A stretch of DNA of 64,000 nt, taken from assembly GCA_046331545.1 (NCBI GenBank), contig JAXLQR010000002.1, positions 2,852,001-2,916,000 on the forward strand. Direction: 5' to 3'. A program made the position numbers and the translations under genes. The notes under the pieces were generated by a model that saw only the letters and a list, made by a program, of their open reading frames with translations, made no database searches and had not been told where the DNA came from. Of the stretch, positions 26,129-34,966 are shown one piece after another. The DNA is from JADJVL01 sp046331545. Its GTDB lineage: Bacteria > Acidobacteriota > Holophagae > Holophagales > Holophagaceae. How positions within the stretch are numbered: position 1 is the first letter of the stretch; each line of letters starts with the position of its first letter.

Positions 26129-28227
26129 AGAACCTCGCCCAGAACCTCTGGTGGACCTGGCGCCCGGAGGTGCGCGGCATCTTCCGCGACCTCGACTCGG
26201 ACCTCTACGACCGGGTGCACCGCAACCCCATCGCGGTCCTCAAGGAGATCGACCCCGAGCTGCTCGAGGAGCGCATGCGGGAGACGGACCTGCCCTCCCG
26301 CATCGACCGGGCCCGCCGCCAGCTCGCCGAGTACCTGCACCCCGTGACCACCTGGGGCCTCACCCGGGCCGGCGCCCTCCGCTCCCGGCCGGTCATCTAC
26401 TTCTCCGCCGAGTTCGGCATCCACGAGTGCATCCCCATCTACTCCGGCGGCCTCGGCATCCTGGCCGGGGACCACCTCAAGGGCGCCTCGGACCTGGGGG
26501 TGCCCCTGGTGGGCGTGGGCCTGCTCTACCGCGAGGGCTACGTGCAGCAGGAACTGGACGCCGGCTACTGGCAGCAGGACATCGTGGAGCCCTTCTACGT
26601 CAAGGACCTGCCCCTGGCCATGCTGCGGGACGCGGCCGGCGAGCCGCTGCGGGTGGGCGTGGAGCTGCCCGGCCGCACGGTGTACCTGCGCATCCAGTCC
26701 GCGGACGTGGGCCGGGCGCGCCTGCTGCTGCTCGACACCTGCGACCCCGGCAACAGCGCGGAGGACCAGCACCTCGCCGCGCGGCTCTATGGCGGCGACC
26801 AGCGCACCCGCATCCAGCAGGAGCTGCTGCTCGGGGTCGGCGGCCTGCGGGCCATCCGCCTGCTGGGCATCACCCCGGGCGCCATCCACCTGAACGAAGG
26901 GCACAGCGCCTTCGCCATCCTCGAATGGGCCCGGCAGAAGCACGAGGCCACGGGCCTGGCGCCTCGGGCGGCCCTGCGGGCCGCGGGCGAGGGCACCATT
27001 TTCACCACCCACACGCCCGTGGAGGCCGGGCACGACCGCTTCCCGCCCGGCCTGGTGGAGGAGCACCTCGCGCCCCTCGCCGCCAGCGTCGGGCTGCCCC
27101 TTCCCGAAGTGGTGGACCTGGGCCGCGTGCACCAGGGGGAAGCCGCCGAGTACTTCCTGCCCACGGTGCTCGCCCTGCGGCACTGCCGCCGCGCCAACGG
27201 GGTCTCGGCCCTGCACGGCGCCGTGTCCCGGGAGATGTGGACCTCGCTGTGGCCCGGGCGCCGGGTCTCGGAAGTGCCCATCGGCCACGTCACGAACGGC
27301 GTGCACCTGCTCACCTGGATGGCGCCGGAGCTGGCCACGGTCCTCACGGCGCGGCTGGGGCCGGCCTGGATGGAGGGCCTCGCCCGGCCCGCCACCTGGA
27401 CCGCCGTGGAGCACCTGGATCCCGGCGAGATCTGGGAGGTGCTGCAGATCCTCAAGGCCCGCACCCTGCGCTTCATCCGGGGCCGCGTCGCGAAGATGCG
27501 CCAGCGCCTGGACCTGCCTCCCCTGGACCCGCCGCCCCTGGCGGCGGATGCCCTCACCCTCGGCTTCGCGCGGCGCTTCGTGCCCTACAAGCGCCCCGAC
27601 CTCCTCTTCGCCGACCTGGACCGCCTGGCGGCCCTGCTGGACCGCCCCGGCCAGCCCGTGAACCTGGTGTTCTCGGGCCGGGCGCACCCGGCGGACCAGG
27701 CGGGCAAGGCCCTCGTCCAGCGGGTGGCCCGCCTCGCCGAGGACCCCCGCTTCAAGGGCCGGGTGGCCTTCGTCGAGGGGCACAACATCCACGTGGGCCG
27801 GCTGCTCTGCCAGGGCGTGGACGTGTGGCTCAACACCCCCCAGCGGCCCATGGAGGCCTGCGGCACCAGCGGCATGAAGGCCATCCTCAACGGCGCCCTC
27901 CACATGTCGGTGCTGGACGGCTGGTGGGCGGAGGCCTACGACGGCGAGAACGGCTTCGCCATCGGCAACGGGGAGGCCCACGTGGACGCCAACCTCCAGT
28001 ACGGCCGGGACGTGGACAACCTCTTCCGCCTCCTGGAGGACGAGGTGGTGCCCCTCTACTACGACCGGGACGCCCAGGGCATCCCGCGGGCCTGGATCCA
28101 GCGGGTCAAGCGCTCCATCCGCACCCTGGCCTGGCGCTTCAACGCCGACCGCATGGTCATGGACTACACGCGGGACTGCTACCTGCCTGCGGCCCTGGCG
28201 GACTCCTGCCAGATGCCGTCGCCCTGA
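26104..28227 (+). CDS. glgP: Alpha-glucan (glycogen) phosphorylase GlgP
   Basis: 707 residues, the short GT35 form with an N-terminal DUF3417 domain (KNLAQNLWWTWRPEVRGIFRDL, about 8-110). It releases glucose 1-phosphate from glycogen ends. Seen: YSGGLGILAGDHLKGASDLG, HLNEGHSAF, GFARRFVPYKRPDLL and the pyridoxal-phosphate Lys in GTSGMKAILNGALHMSVLDGWW (about 591; given here only to mark the site). It overlaps glgB by 25 bp and converges on pgi with a 7-bp gap. Confidence 0.95.
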   Translation: MESTRDKLKNLAQNLWWTWRPEVRGIFRDLDSDLYDRVHRNPIAVLKEIDPELLEERMRETDLPSRIDRARRQLAEYLHPVTTWGLTRAGALRSRPVIYFSAEFGIHECIPIYSGGLGILAGDHLKGASDLGVPLVGVGLLYREGYVQQELDAGYWQQDIVEPFYVKDLPLAMLRDAAGEPLRVGVELPGRTVYLRIQSADVGRARLLLLDTCDPGNSAEDQHLAARLYGGDQRTRIQQELLLGVGGLRAIRLLGITPGAIHLNEGHSAFAILEWARQKHEATGLAPRAALRAAGEGTIFTTHTPVEAGHDRFPPGLVEEHLAPLAASVGLPLPEVVDLGRVHQGEAAEYFLPTVLALRHCRRANGVSALHGAVSREMWTSLWPGRRVSEVPIGHVTNGVHLLTWMAPELATVLTARLGPAWMEGLARPATWTAVEHLDPGEIWEVLQILKARTLRFIRGRVAKMRQRLDLPPLDPPPLAADALTLGFARRFVPYKRPDLLFADLDRLAALLDRPGQPVNLVFSGRAHPADQAGKALVQRVARLAEDPRFKGRVAFVEGHNIHVGRLLCQGVDVWLNTPQRPMEACGTSGMKAILNGALHMSVLDGWWAEAYDGENGFAIGNGEAHVDANLQYGRDVDNLFRLLEDEVVPLYYDRDAQGIPRAWIQRVKRSIRTLAWRFNADRMVMDYTRDCYLPAALADSCQMPSP

Positions 28228-28234
28228 GGCCGGC

Positions 28235-29410
28235 TCAGCGGGGCGCGGCGGCGGGCTCCGGTCCGGCGGCCGGAGCGAGGCCGAGCATGCTCTCGGTCCA
28301 GCGCTTCGCCGCCTCCACCGCCGGCTGGTCGAAGGGGTCCACGCCGAGGGCCAGCCCCGTGAGGGCCACGATGAGCTGCCAGGCCATCAGGGTCGCGCCG
28401 AGCTCGTCCTCCGTGAGGCCGCTCTCGAGGTGCCAGTGGAGGACGGGGATGCCCGTTTCCTGCAGGGCCATCTGGGTGCCTTCGGCCTCCGCCCGGAGCA
28501 CCTGGGAGGGCTTCCAGCGCTCGAGACCCGGGAAGGGGGAGGCGGGCGGCGGGACCAGGAAGTCCTCCCGGTGGTGGTGGGCCACCGTGAGGATGCACAC
28601 CCCGAGGTCGCGGGGGCCCGCGATCCACCGCTGGAGTTGGGCGTGCTGGTCGTGGGGGCCGAGGGCGGGCACGGGCGTGAGCCCCGTGGGCACGCCATGG
28701 CGGTCGGCCTTGCCCAGGCTCTCGGCGACGAGCTGGACCCACCAGGCCCCGAGGCCCTGGAGGCGCGCGGCGTAGGGCACGAGGGCCCAGGTGCGGATCC
28801 CCCGGCCGTAGGCCTCCACCAGCCGCTCCACCGCCTTCCAGACCCGCCCGCCCCAGATCCCCTGGCGCGCCTCGGCCTCGGCCGCCACGCGGCGCGCGCC
28901 GCGCACGAAGGCGGCGGCGTCGCGGCCCATCCAGGCCAGGGGCAGGGTGCCCACCGGCGTGAACGCGGCATAGCGTCCGCCCACGCCGTCGGGCATGGGG
29001 AGCAGGGGCCAGCCCTCCGCCCGGGCCCACGTCGCCAGGGGGTTCCCGTCGTCCGCGGTGATCACCAGGGGCGGCCGGGTCCAGCGCCCCCAGCCGCGGA
29101 GGCCCCGGAGATGGCCGATCCAGGTCCAGAGCTCGAGGGTGCGGCCGCTCCGGGAGGCCAGGACCAGCTGGTCCGAGGGACGCAGGGCCGGCGCGTCGGG
29201 CTCGGGCCCCGCGAGGGGGATCCAGTGCCGCTGGTGGAGCGGGGTGCCCAGGGCGCGGACCAGGGCGGCGGCCGGGCCGAGGGAGCCCCCGATGCCGCAC
29301 CAGAGCAGGCGCACCTCAGGATCCACGACCGGCGGACCGGGCTCTCCGGGCCGGAGCCAGGCGGCCATGGGATGCGCTTCGAGGGCGTTCCACAGCAGGG
29401 CGTGGCGCAT
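28235..29410 (-). CDS. pgi: Glucose-6-phosphate isomerase (short form)
   Basis: 391 residues, clearly shorter than the usual 440-550. Two SIS domains: WCGIGGSLGPAAALVRAL (first sugar-phosphate loop), LASRSGRTLELWTW (the usual SKSGTT loop, here altered), and the late signature LGPHDQHAQLQRWIAGP, which resembles the isomerase half of transaldolase/isomerase fusions. The catalytic-region Lys/His near the C-terminus is present (AAKRWTESML). AAGGAGT precedes the ATG. It connects glycogen-derived glucose phosphates to glycolysis and leads the pgi-glgA-glgC strand group only by position, being last in the run. Confidence 0.82.
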   Translation of the reverse strand: MRHALLWNALEAHPMAAWLRPGEPGPPVVDPEVRLLWCGIGGSLGPAAALVRALGTPLHQRHWIPLAGPEPDAPALRPSDQLVLASRSGRTLELWTWIGHLRGLRGWGRWTRPPLVITADDGNPLATWARAEGWPLLPMPDGVGGRYAAFTPVGTLPLAWMGRDAAAFVRGARRVAAEAEARQGIWGGRVWKAVERLVEAYGRGIRTWALVPYAARLQGLGAWWVQLVAESLGKADRHGVPTGLTPVPALGPHDQHAQLQRWIAGPRDLGVCILTVAHHHREDFLVPPPASPFPGLERWKPSQVLRAEAEGTQMALQETGIPVLHWHLESGLTEDELGATLMAWQLIVALTGLALGVDPFDQPAVEAAKRWTESMLGLAPAAGPEPAAAPR

Positions 29411-29434
29411 GGCGGACTCCTTTCCGGGCAGCCC

Positions 29435-30832
29435 TCAGGCGCCCCCGATCTCCTCGTAGAGCCGGCGATAGGCGGCGGCCGGGGCCTCCCAGCCGTGGTC
29501 GCGGCCCATGCAACGGGCCCGCGTCGCCGCCAGGGCCGGCGGGTCCAGGAAGTGGTGGAAGGCCCGGTCGAGGGCCGCCTGCAGGGCCTCCGGGGTGGGC
29601 GCGTCGAACACGAAGCCCGTGCCCTCCGGACCCTCCTCCACCGTGTCCGCGAGGCCGCCGGTGCGGCGCACCACGGGGACCGCGCCGTAGCGCATCGCGT
29701 AGAGCTGGGTGAGGCCGCAGGGCTCGGCGCGGGAGGGGACCACCAGGAAGTCCGCCCCGGCGAAGATCCGCCGGGCCAGGCCCTCGTCCGTCCGGCCGAC
29801 CCAGCCCGCCCGGCCGGGATGCTCCTCCGCCAGGCGGGCGAAGGCCGCCTCCAGGACCGGATCGCCCTGGCCGAGCACCGCGAGGCGGGCGCCCCGGGCC
29901 AGCAGGGGCGGCGCGCAGGCCAGGAGGAGGTCGAGCCCCTTGAGGGGGTCCAGGCGGCTCACCACCGCGAAGAGCGGGCCACCGTCCTCCCGCCCCAGCC
30001 CGAAGGCGTCGAGCACCGCGGCCCGGTTGGCCGCCCGTCCCGCCGGGTCCCCGGGCGCCACCGGGGCGGCCAGGGCCGGGTCCCGCGCGGGGTCCCAGGC
30101 GGCGGGGTCCACGCCGTTGAGGATGCCCGAGAGGTGGCCGGCCCGGCGGGCATAGAGCCCCTCGAGCCCCCAGCCTCCTCCGGGCGCGCGGAGTTCCCGG
30201 GCGTAGGTGGGGCTCACGGTGGCGAGCCGGTCGGCGTCCTGGAGGCCCGCCTTGAGGAGACTCACGAGCCCGTGGAACTCCAGCCCCTCCGGCCTGAAGG
30301 CCTCGGCCGGCAGCCCGAGGGCGGGGAAGGACTCCGCCGGGAAGAGGCCCTGGTAGGCGCCGTTGTGGATGGTGAGCACCGTGGCCGCCCGGGGACCGGC
30401 CTCCCGCGCGACGTAGGACGCGGCCAGGGCCGTGGGCCAGTCGTGGAGGTGCAGCACGTCCGGGCGCCAGCCGCGCCCGTCCCCGGAGGTCGCCAGGACC
30501 GCGGCCGCGGCCGCGAAGGCCCGGTAGGTCCCCGGATCGCCCGGCGGATGGCCGTAGGGTCCCGCCTGGGCCGCGAAGCGCTCGGGAGCGTCCAGCACGT
30601 AGGCCTCGAGACCCGAGGGCGCGCGGCCCCGCAGCAGGCGCCCTTCGCCGGGCGCGGCGGGGAGCGCCTCCAGGTCCGCGAGGCCGTCAAGCACCGGGGG
30701 CAGGCCCGGCAGCAGGAGGCGCACGTCGAGCCCCTGGGCCGCCTGGGCCGCGGGAAGGGCGGCCGCGACGTCCGCGAGGCCGCCCACCTTCAGCAGGGGG
30801 AAGAGCTCGGGAACCGCGTGGAGGACCCGCAC
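29435..30832 (-). CDS. glgA: Glycogen synthase GlgA
   Basis: 465 residues, GTG start. GT5 enzyme adding glucose from ADP-glucose to glycogen. The N-terminal ADP-glucose loop is KVGGLADVAAALP (Lys15); LHLHDWPTALAA, GILNGVDPAAWDP and the C-terminal SRAEPCGLTQLYAMRYG with the acid Glu are all in place. It begins 4 nt after the glgC stop, so it is co-transcribed with glgC. Confidence 0.95.
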   Translation of the reverse strand: MRVLHAVPELFPLLKVGGLADVAAALPAAQAAQGLDVRLLLPGLPPVLDGLADLEALPAAPGEGRLLRGRAPSGLEAYVLDAPERFAAQAGPYGHPPGDPGTYRAFAAAAAVLATSGDGRGWRPDVLHLHDWPTALAASYVAREAGPRAATVLTIHNGAYQGLFPAESFPALGLPAEAFRPEGLEFHGLVSLLKAGLQDADRLATVSPTYARELRAPGGGWGLEGLYARRAGHLSGILNGVDPAAWDPARDPALAAPVAPGDPAGRAANRAAVLDAFGLGREDGGPLFAVVSRLDPLKGLDLLLACAPPLLARGARLAVLGQGDPVLEAAFARLAEEHPGRAGWVGRTDEGLARRIFAGADFLVVPSRAEPCGLTQLYAMRYGAVPVVRRTGGLADTVEEGPEGTGFVFDAPTPEALQAALDRAFHHFLDPPALAATRARCMGRDHGWEAPAAAYRRLYEEIGGA

Positions 30833-30836
30833 GGCC

Positions 30837-32099
30837 CTACCCGACGTTCCGCTGCAGGAGCCGCGGGGTGACCAGCGCGATGCCGCCGGCGGTCACGTGG
30901 AAGCGCCGGGCGTCCTCCGCAGGATCCTCGCCGACCACCGTTCCGTCGGGGATGCGGCAGCCCCGGGCCAGCAGGGTCCGGCGGAAGCGGCAGCCGGCGC
31001 CGATCTCCACGTCGGGGAGCACCACGCTGTCCTCCACCCGGGTGCCGGCGTGGACCCGCACCCGGGAGGAGAGCAGGGAGCCCTCCAGGTGGGCCCCCTC
31101 CACGAGGCAGCCGGGTCCCACCACGCTCTCGTGGCCGCTGGGGGAGGGGTCCACGTGGCTGCGCACCAGCCGCGCCGGGGGGAGGGGCTCCAGATGGGTG
31201 AAGATGGGCCAGTCCGCGTCGAAGAGGTCCAGCTTCGGCTCCGGCGCGGTGAGGTCCATGTTCGCGTCCCAGAAGGCGTCCAGGGTGCCCACGTCCCGCC
31301 AGTAGGGCCCGCCGGGGAGGCTGCGCACCGCGCTGCGCTCGAAGCGGTGGGCGAAGATCCGGGCCCCCCGCGCCAGCGCCGACGGGATGAGGTCGGCGCC
31401 GAAGTCATGGCGGGAATCGGGATCCGCGGCGTCGCGCTTGAGCAGGTCGTAGAGGAAGCCCGCGTTGAAGAAGTAGATGCCCATGCTGGCCAGGGAGCGG
31501 TCGGGGGCCCCGGGAAGGCCCGGCGGTTCGGCGGGCTTCTCCACGAAGGCGGTGACGCGGTCCGACCCGTCCACGGCCAGGACGCCGAAGCTCGAGGCCT
31601 CGGCCCGCGGGACCTCGAGGCAGGCGATGCTGAGGTCCGCCTCGGCCTGCAGGTGGTCCCGGAGGAAGGCCTTGTAGTCCATCCGGTACACGTGGTCGCC
31701 GGCCAGGACCAGCACGTTCCGGGGGCGGTGGGCCATGATGCTGGGCAGGTTCTGGTACACCGCGTCCGCCGTGCCCTGGTACCAGCTCTCCCGCTCGCGG
31801 CGCTGCTCCGCCGGGTAGGCCTGGATGAACTCGTTGAGATGGCCGCTGAGGAAGCCCCAGCCGAGCTGCAGGTGCTCCAGCAGCGAGTGGGCGCTGTACT
31901 GGGTCAGCACCATGACCCGGCGGAAGCCCGAGTTCACGCAGTTGGAGAGGGCGAAATCGATGATCTTGAACTGCCCCCCGAAGTCCAGGCCGGGCTTGGA
32001 GGACCGTTCCGTCAGGCCCTCCAGGCGGGTGCCGCGCCCTCCGGCCAGCACCACGGTGATGGTCTGGCGGGGTGAGAGGGGCGTGGACTCGAGCTGCAT
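30837..32099 (-). CDS. glgC: Glucose-1-phosphate adenylyltransferase GlgC
   Basis: 420 residues. It forms ADP-glucose, the committed step of glycogen synthesis. Motifs: VVLAGGRGTRLEGLTERSSK at the N-terminus, KIIDFALSNCVNSGFRRV, the substrate loop AGDHVYRMDY, FVEKPAEPPG, and a left-handed beta-helix C-terminal domain from about residue 290 (SVVGPGCLVEGAHLEGS). The usual allosteric PGAR-type Arg region is replaced by GGRGTRLEGLT, so effector response cannot be inferred. It is the first gene of glgC-glgA. Confidence 0.95.
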   Translation of the reverse strand: MQLESTPLSPRQTITVVLAGGRGTRLEGLTERSSKPGLDFGGQFKIIDFALSNCVNSGFRRVMVLTQYSAHSLLEHLQLGWGFLSGHLNEFIQAYPAEQRRERESWYQGTADAVYQNLPSIMAHRPRNVLVLAGDHVYRMDYKAFLRDHLQAEADLSIACLEVPRAEASSFGVLAVDGSDRVTAFVEKPAEPPGLPGAPDRSLASMGIYFFNAGFLYDLLKRDAADPDSRHDFGADLIPSALARGARIFAHRFERSAVRSLPGGPYWRDVGTLDAFWDANMDLTAPEPKLDLFDADWPIFTHLEPLPPARLVRSHVDPSPSGHESVVGPGCLVEGAHLEGSLLSSRVRVHAGTRVEDSVVLPDVEIGAGCRFRRTLLARGCRIPDGTVVGEDPAEDARRFHVTAGGIALVTPRLLQRNVG

Positions 32100-32165
32100 G
32101 GCGGCTTCGCCGCGCCGCGTGGGCGCGTGGCCCGGGGGCCGTGCCCCGGGCGGTTCAGGGCCCGT

Positions 32166-32420
32166 CTAGCAGCGGACCCTCGCGACGAGGAGCCCTTCGG
32201 GTTCCCAGGTCGCCAGGAAGCCCAGAGGGCGGGAAAGGTAGTTGAAGAGGTCGAGGTCGAGCGGATGGGTGGCCCAGGGGCGCTCCGCGCCGTCCGGGAA
32301 GAGCCGGGCGAGCACTTCCAGGTGGCGGGCCTCGGTGATGAGGAACCGGTCCTCCATCCAGACCCGGTCCCCGAGCTCGACGACGCAGCCGGTCTGCAGG
32401 TCATGGACGGCGTTCCGCAT
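32166..32420 (-). CDS. Small hypothetical protein
   Basis: 84 residues from the ATG at 32420. Begins MRNAVHDLQTGCVVELGDRVW and contains LDLDLFNYLSRPLGFLATWE; no family is recognised. Composition and codon use look like its neighbours. There is no Shine-Dalgarno sequence, but TACGTT on the minus strand about 40 bp upstream could be a -10 box. No signal peptide or membrane helix. It lies upstream of glgC in the same direction with a 66-bp gap. Confidence 0.55.
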   Translation of the reverse strand: MRNAVHDLQTGCVVELGDRVWMEDRFLITEARHLEVLARLFPDGAERPWATHPLDLDLFNYLSRPLGFLATWEPEGLLVARVRC

Positions 32421-32512
32421 CGGACCCCCGGCCCCCGGATCTCCAGGGGTGTCCCGGAAACGTAGGCCTTCCTTGAGGGTCCCGGAGGTGCCCCGCATCA
32501 CGAATGGCGGGC

Positions 32513-32537
32513 GGCGCCCCCCGGGGGCGCCTAGGTT
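32513..32537 (+). promoter_or_regulatory. GC palindrome abutting a -10-like box
   Basis: GGCGCCCC-CCG-GGGGCGCC (32513-32531) ends directly before TAGGTT (32532-32537), upstream of the host-attachment-like gene. The position in the -35/-10 spacer suits an operator, but high GC makes chance palindromes likely. Confidence 0.3.
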
Positions 32538-32561
32538 GGTCGCGACACCCGGGAGGCTCCC

Positions 32562-33002
32562 ATGAAAAGGCGGACCTGGATCCTCGTCGCCAACGCCGCG
32601 AAGGCGCGCCTCTTCCAGTCCGACGGCCAGGGGCTGGCGGAGATCTCCGACGCCATCCACCCCGAAAGCGCCGCCCACGGCCACGACCTCCTGGCCGACG
32701 CGGCCGGGCGCCGGGGCCAGGGCCCCGCGGGCCGGGGCGACCGGCCCGGCCTGGGGCCGGACGAACCCCGGCAGAGGCAGGAGGCCGAGCGCTTCGCGCG
32801 ACATCTCGGCGCCCTCCTCAAGACGGGTCTCGACGAGCATGCCTACGAGGCGCTGGTCCTGGTGGCGCCGCCGCACTTCCTCGGCCTCCTGAAGAAGCAC
32901 CTCGGCCACACCGTGGCCCGCCGGGTGGACGCCACCCTGGACCGCGACCTCGTCCAGCACGAGGTGGCCGACCTGGAGAGCTGGGTCCACGCCCTGGCCT
33001 GA
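32562..33002 (+). CDS. Host-attachment-family protein
   Basis: 146 residues matching the Host_attach family (PF10116) by pattern: TWILVANAAKARLFQSDGQGL at the N-terminus, a Gly/Arg-rich variable middle (DAAGRRGQGPAGRGDRPG), ALVLVAPPHFLGLLKKHL, and a C-terminal VARRVDATLDRDLVQHEV. The fold is related to archaeal release-factor-like baeRF domains; the name comes from plant-associated bacteria and says little about function. GGGAGG precedes the ATG. It sits among stress genes (CBS, Hsp20, USP). Confidence 0.75.
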   Translation: MKRRTWILVANAAKARLFQSDGQGLAEISDAIHPESAAHGHDLLADAAGRRGQGPAGRGDRPGLGPDEPRQRQEAERFARHLGALLKTGLDEHAYEALVLVAPPHFLGLLKKHLGHTVARRVDATLDRDLVQHEVADLESWVHALA

Positions 33003-33010
33003 GGGCCCGG

Positions 33011-33047
33011 GCCCCTGGCGCGGCGCTCCAGGCCGCTGGCCAGGGGC
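33011..33047. terminator. Hairpin between convergent host-attachment-like and CBS genes
   Basis: GCCCCTGGC (33011-33019) pairs with GCCAGGGGC (33039-33047); an inner GCGG/CCGC pair tightens the 19-nt loop. It lies between two convergent stops, so it probably works in both directions. No T-run. Confidence 0.5.
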
Positions 33048-33067
33048 TCCGGGCTCCGGCCTTCAGG

Positions 33068-33565
33068 TCAGGCCTTGGCGACTTCCTGGCGGGGCCGGCC
33101 CAGGCTCGCGGACGGCCTGCGGGCGCACAGGGCCTTGAGGGTGCGCATGACCTCCTCGTAGGTGGGGGAGGTCAGCTTCGTCCCCACCGGCTCCCCGGCG
33201 GCGAGCACCAGGTCGTTGAGGGAGAGGATGCCTCCGAGGGTCCCGTCCTCCTCGGTCACGGGGAGGCGGCGCACCCGGTGCTGGCGCATGACCTTGAGGG
33301 CGTGGGCGGCGGTGTCGTCGAAGCGCACGCAGTAGACCGGCGTGGTCATGGCGTCCCGGGCCAGGAGGTCCGTGGCGCGGCAGCCCGTGGTGGCGAGGGC
33401 CATGCACAGGTCCCGGTCGGTGAGGACGCCGAGGAGGCGGTGGGACGCGTCCACCACGGGGAGGATGCCGCAGTCGTGCTCGCGCATCAGCTCCGCCGCC
33501 GTGGCCAGGTTCGCGTCGGGGCGGCAGGAGGCCACGTAGGGAGGGCAGAGTTCCTGGACGTTCAT
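33068..33565 (-). CDS. CBS-domain pair protein
   Basis: 165 residues with two CBS domains (about 8-60 and 70-125): CGILPVVDASHRLLGVLTD followed by DLCMAL, then HRVRRLPVTEEDGTLGGILS. Such Bateman modules bind adenosine nucleotides and sense energy state. There is no attached enzyme domain. The last 35 residues are basic. It lies downstream of hsp20 on the same strand, 65 bp away. Confidence 0.88.
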   Translation of the reverse strand: MNVQELCPPYVASCRPDANLATAAELMREHDCGILPVVDASHRLLGVLTDRDLCMALATTGCRATDLLARDAMTTPVYCVRFDDTAAHALKVMRQHRVRRLPVTEEDGTLGGILSLNDLVLAAGEPVGTKLTSPTYEEVMRTLKALCARRPSASLGRPRQEVAKA

Positions 33566-33630
33566 GGGAGCTCCCGGAACGCCGCCGCGGGAGCGCGGCT
33601 CCCGCGGCGGAGGTTGGCGACGGTCCTGCT

Positions 33631-34116
33631 TCAGGTGGCCGAGATGCTGATCTTCTGCGGGCGGGCCTCGGGCAGCTTGGGCACGCTGATGGCCAGGACG
33701 CCGTCCTTGAGCGAGGCGGCGATCTTGTCGATGGCCACGTCCTCGGGCAGGTTCACCACCCGCGTGAAGGCGCCGAAGCGGCGCTCGTAGCTGTGGTAGG
33801 TCTCGTTCTCCTCCTTCTTCTCGGCGTCCCGCTTGCCGGTGATGGTCAGGCGGTTGCCCGAGAGGTTCACGTCCAGGTCCGGTTCCTTCACGCCGGGGAC
33901 GTCCATCTTCAGGTCGAAGGAGGTGGGGGTCTCCTTGAGCTCCAGGGCGGGGAAGAGGTCCTGGCCGATGTCGGCGCGGACCATGCGGAAGGGATCCACG
34001 CCCAGGAAGTCCTGGAAGGGATCCCAGTCCATCAGGGAGGACATGGAGGGTGAGCCCCAGGGCCGGTCGAGGGCGGGGGTCTGCGGGGTGTTGCGGCGCT
34101 TGATGAGCTTGAGCAT
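33631..34116 (-). CDS. Small heat-shock protein (Hsp20/alpha-crystallin)
   Basis: 161 residues from the ATG at 34116 after CGGAGA. The alpha-crystallin domain covers about residues 52-150: FDLKMDVPGVKEPDLDVNL, KRDAEKKEENETYHSYERRF and the terminal GVLAISVPKL with the conserved G-V-L. It is an ATP-independent holdase preventing protein aggregation. The N-terminus contains the usual DWDPFQDF motif. It probably shares stress control with the divergent universal stress protein gene. Confidence 0.93.
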   Translation of the reverse strand: MLKLIKRRNTPQTPALDRPWGSPSMSSLMDWDPFQDFLGVDPFRMVRADIGQDLFPALELKETPTSFDLKMDVPGVKEPDLDVNLSGNRLTITGKRDAEKKEENETYHSYERRFGAFTRVVNLPEDVAIDKIAASLKDGVLAISVPKLPEARPQKISISAT

Positions 34117-34483
34117 GGGGGTCTCCGGAAGAGGGCGCGCGGAGGAGCCAGGGCACACGCATCCGGACCGTCCCGCACCTTCCGCGCGGCGGTGCTGGAC
34201 GGGTGGGCTGGCGCGCCGGGCCGAGGCCTCGGGGCCGCGGGCGGATCCGGCGCAGGACCTTGCAAGGCAGTCCAACGTGGTGCCCCCCTCCGGGCGACGC
34301 AAGAAATCCGAAATGCCTTCGTGATGCCCATCACCCGAGGGTCTGGCGAGGCGCGCCCGTCCAGCGCGGGCGACGGCTTTTCACCGGCCCGACCCACTCC
34401 CGGCGCCGTCCTTCCACTCCGCCGATGTGACCGAGTGTGCACCCGCGCGGACCTACGTTTGCGGTGCGTACGCGAGGTGTCCC
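34117..34483. promoter_or_regulatory. Divergent control region between hsp20 and universal stress protein gene
   Basis: 367 bp without a gene. It contains the inverted repeat GTGATG-CC-CATCAC at 34321-34334, near the middle, and a TACGTT -10-like box at 34454 placed well for the universal stress protein transcript. No clear sigma-32 or CIRCE heat-shock site is seen. The rest is GC-rich and unremarkable. Confidence 0.45.
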
Positions 34484-34921
34484 ATGGTCAAGAAGGTCCT
34501 CGTCGGCATCGACTTCTCCCCCTCCAGCCGCAGCGCCCTCGCCCGGGCCGCGGCGTGGGCCCGGGACCTGAAGCTCCCCCTCCATGCGGTGCACGTGGTG
34601 GAGGTCCCCTCGGTGGCCTCCCGCTCCATGTACGTCTCCATGGGCGACCCCGCCTGGTTCCACGAGGCCAAGCCCAAGGCCGGGCTGCTCATGGACACGT
34701 GGCTGGAGCCCTATCCCGACGCCAAGGGCGAGGTGCTCAGCGGTCCGCCCGCGGAAACCCTCATGGCCGCCGCGGACAAGGACACGCTGCTGGTCATCGG
34801 CCAGGTGGGCCACAGCGCCATCGAGCACCTGCTCTTCGGCAGCACGGCCTCCAAGGTCATCCGCCACGCCCCCTGCGACGTGCTGGTGGTGCGGACCGAG
34901 CGGCGGGAGGCCACGGCATGA
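34484..34921 (+). CDS. Universal stress protein (UspA family)
   Basis: 145 residues. N-terminal KKVLVGIDFSPSSRSALARA and the C-terminal ATP-binding pattern IGQVGHSAIEHLLFGSTASKV (G-x2-G-x9-GST) mark a nucleotide-binding UspA-type protein. GAGGTG lies before the ATG at 34484. A hairpin follows directly after the stop. Likely a cytoplasmic stress or energy-state protein. Confidence 0.9.
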   Translation: MVKKVLVGIDFSPSSRSALARAAAWARDLKLPLHAVHVVEVPSVASRSMYVSMGDPAWFHEAKPKAGLLMDTWLEPYPDAKGEVLSGPPAETLMAAADKDTLLVIGQVGHSAIEHLLFGSTASKVIRHAPCDVLVVRTERREATA

Positions 34922-34947
34922 GAAGGGCCGCCATCCGGCGGCCCTTC
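34922..34947. terminator. Bidirectional terminator hairpin
   Basis: GAAGGGCCGCC (34922-34932) pairs perfectly with 34937-34947 around a 4-nt loop; it is followed by GGTTGCCTTCCTT. It begins right after the universal stress protein stop and faces the convergent VIT/VWA gene. Confidence 0.75.
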
Positions 34948-34966
34948 GGTTGCCTTCCTTCCTGGC

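Noticed and set aside
34117..34483. Heat-shock promoter (sigma-32 or CIRCE) for hsp20
   Set aside because: No acceptable match to either consensus on the minus strand.
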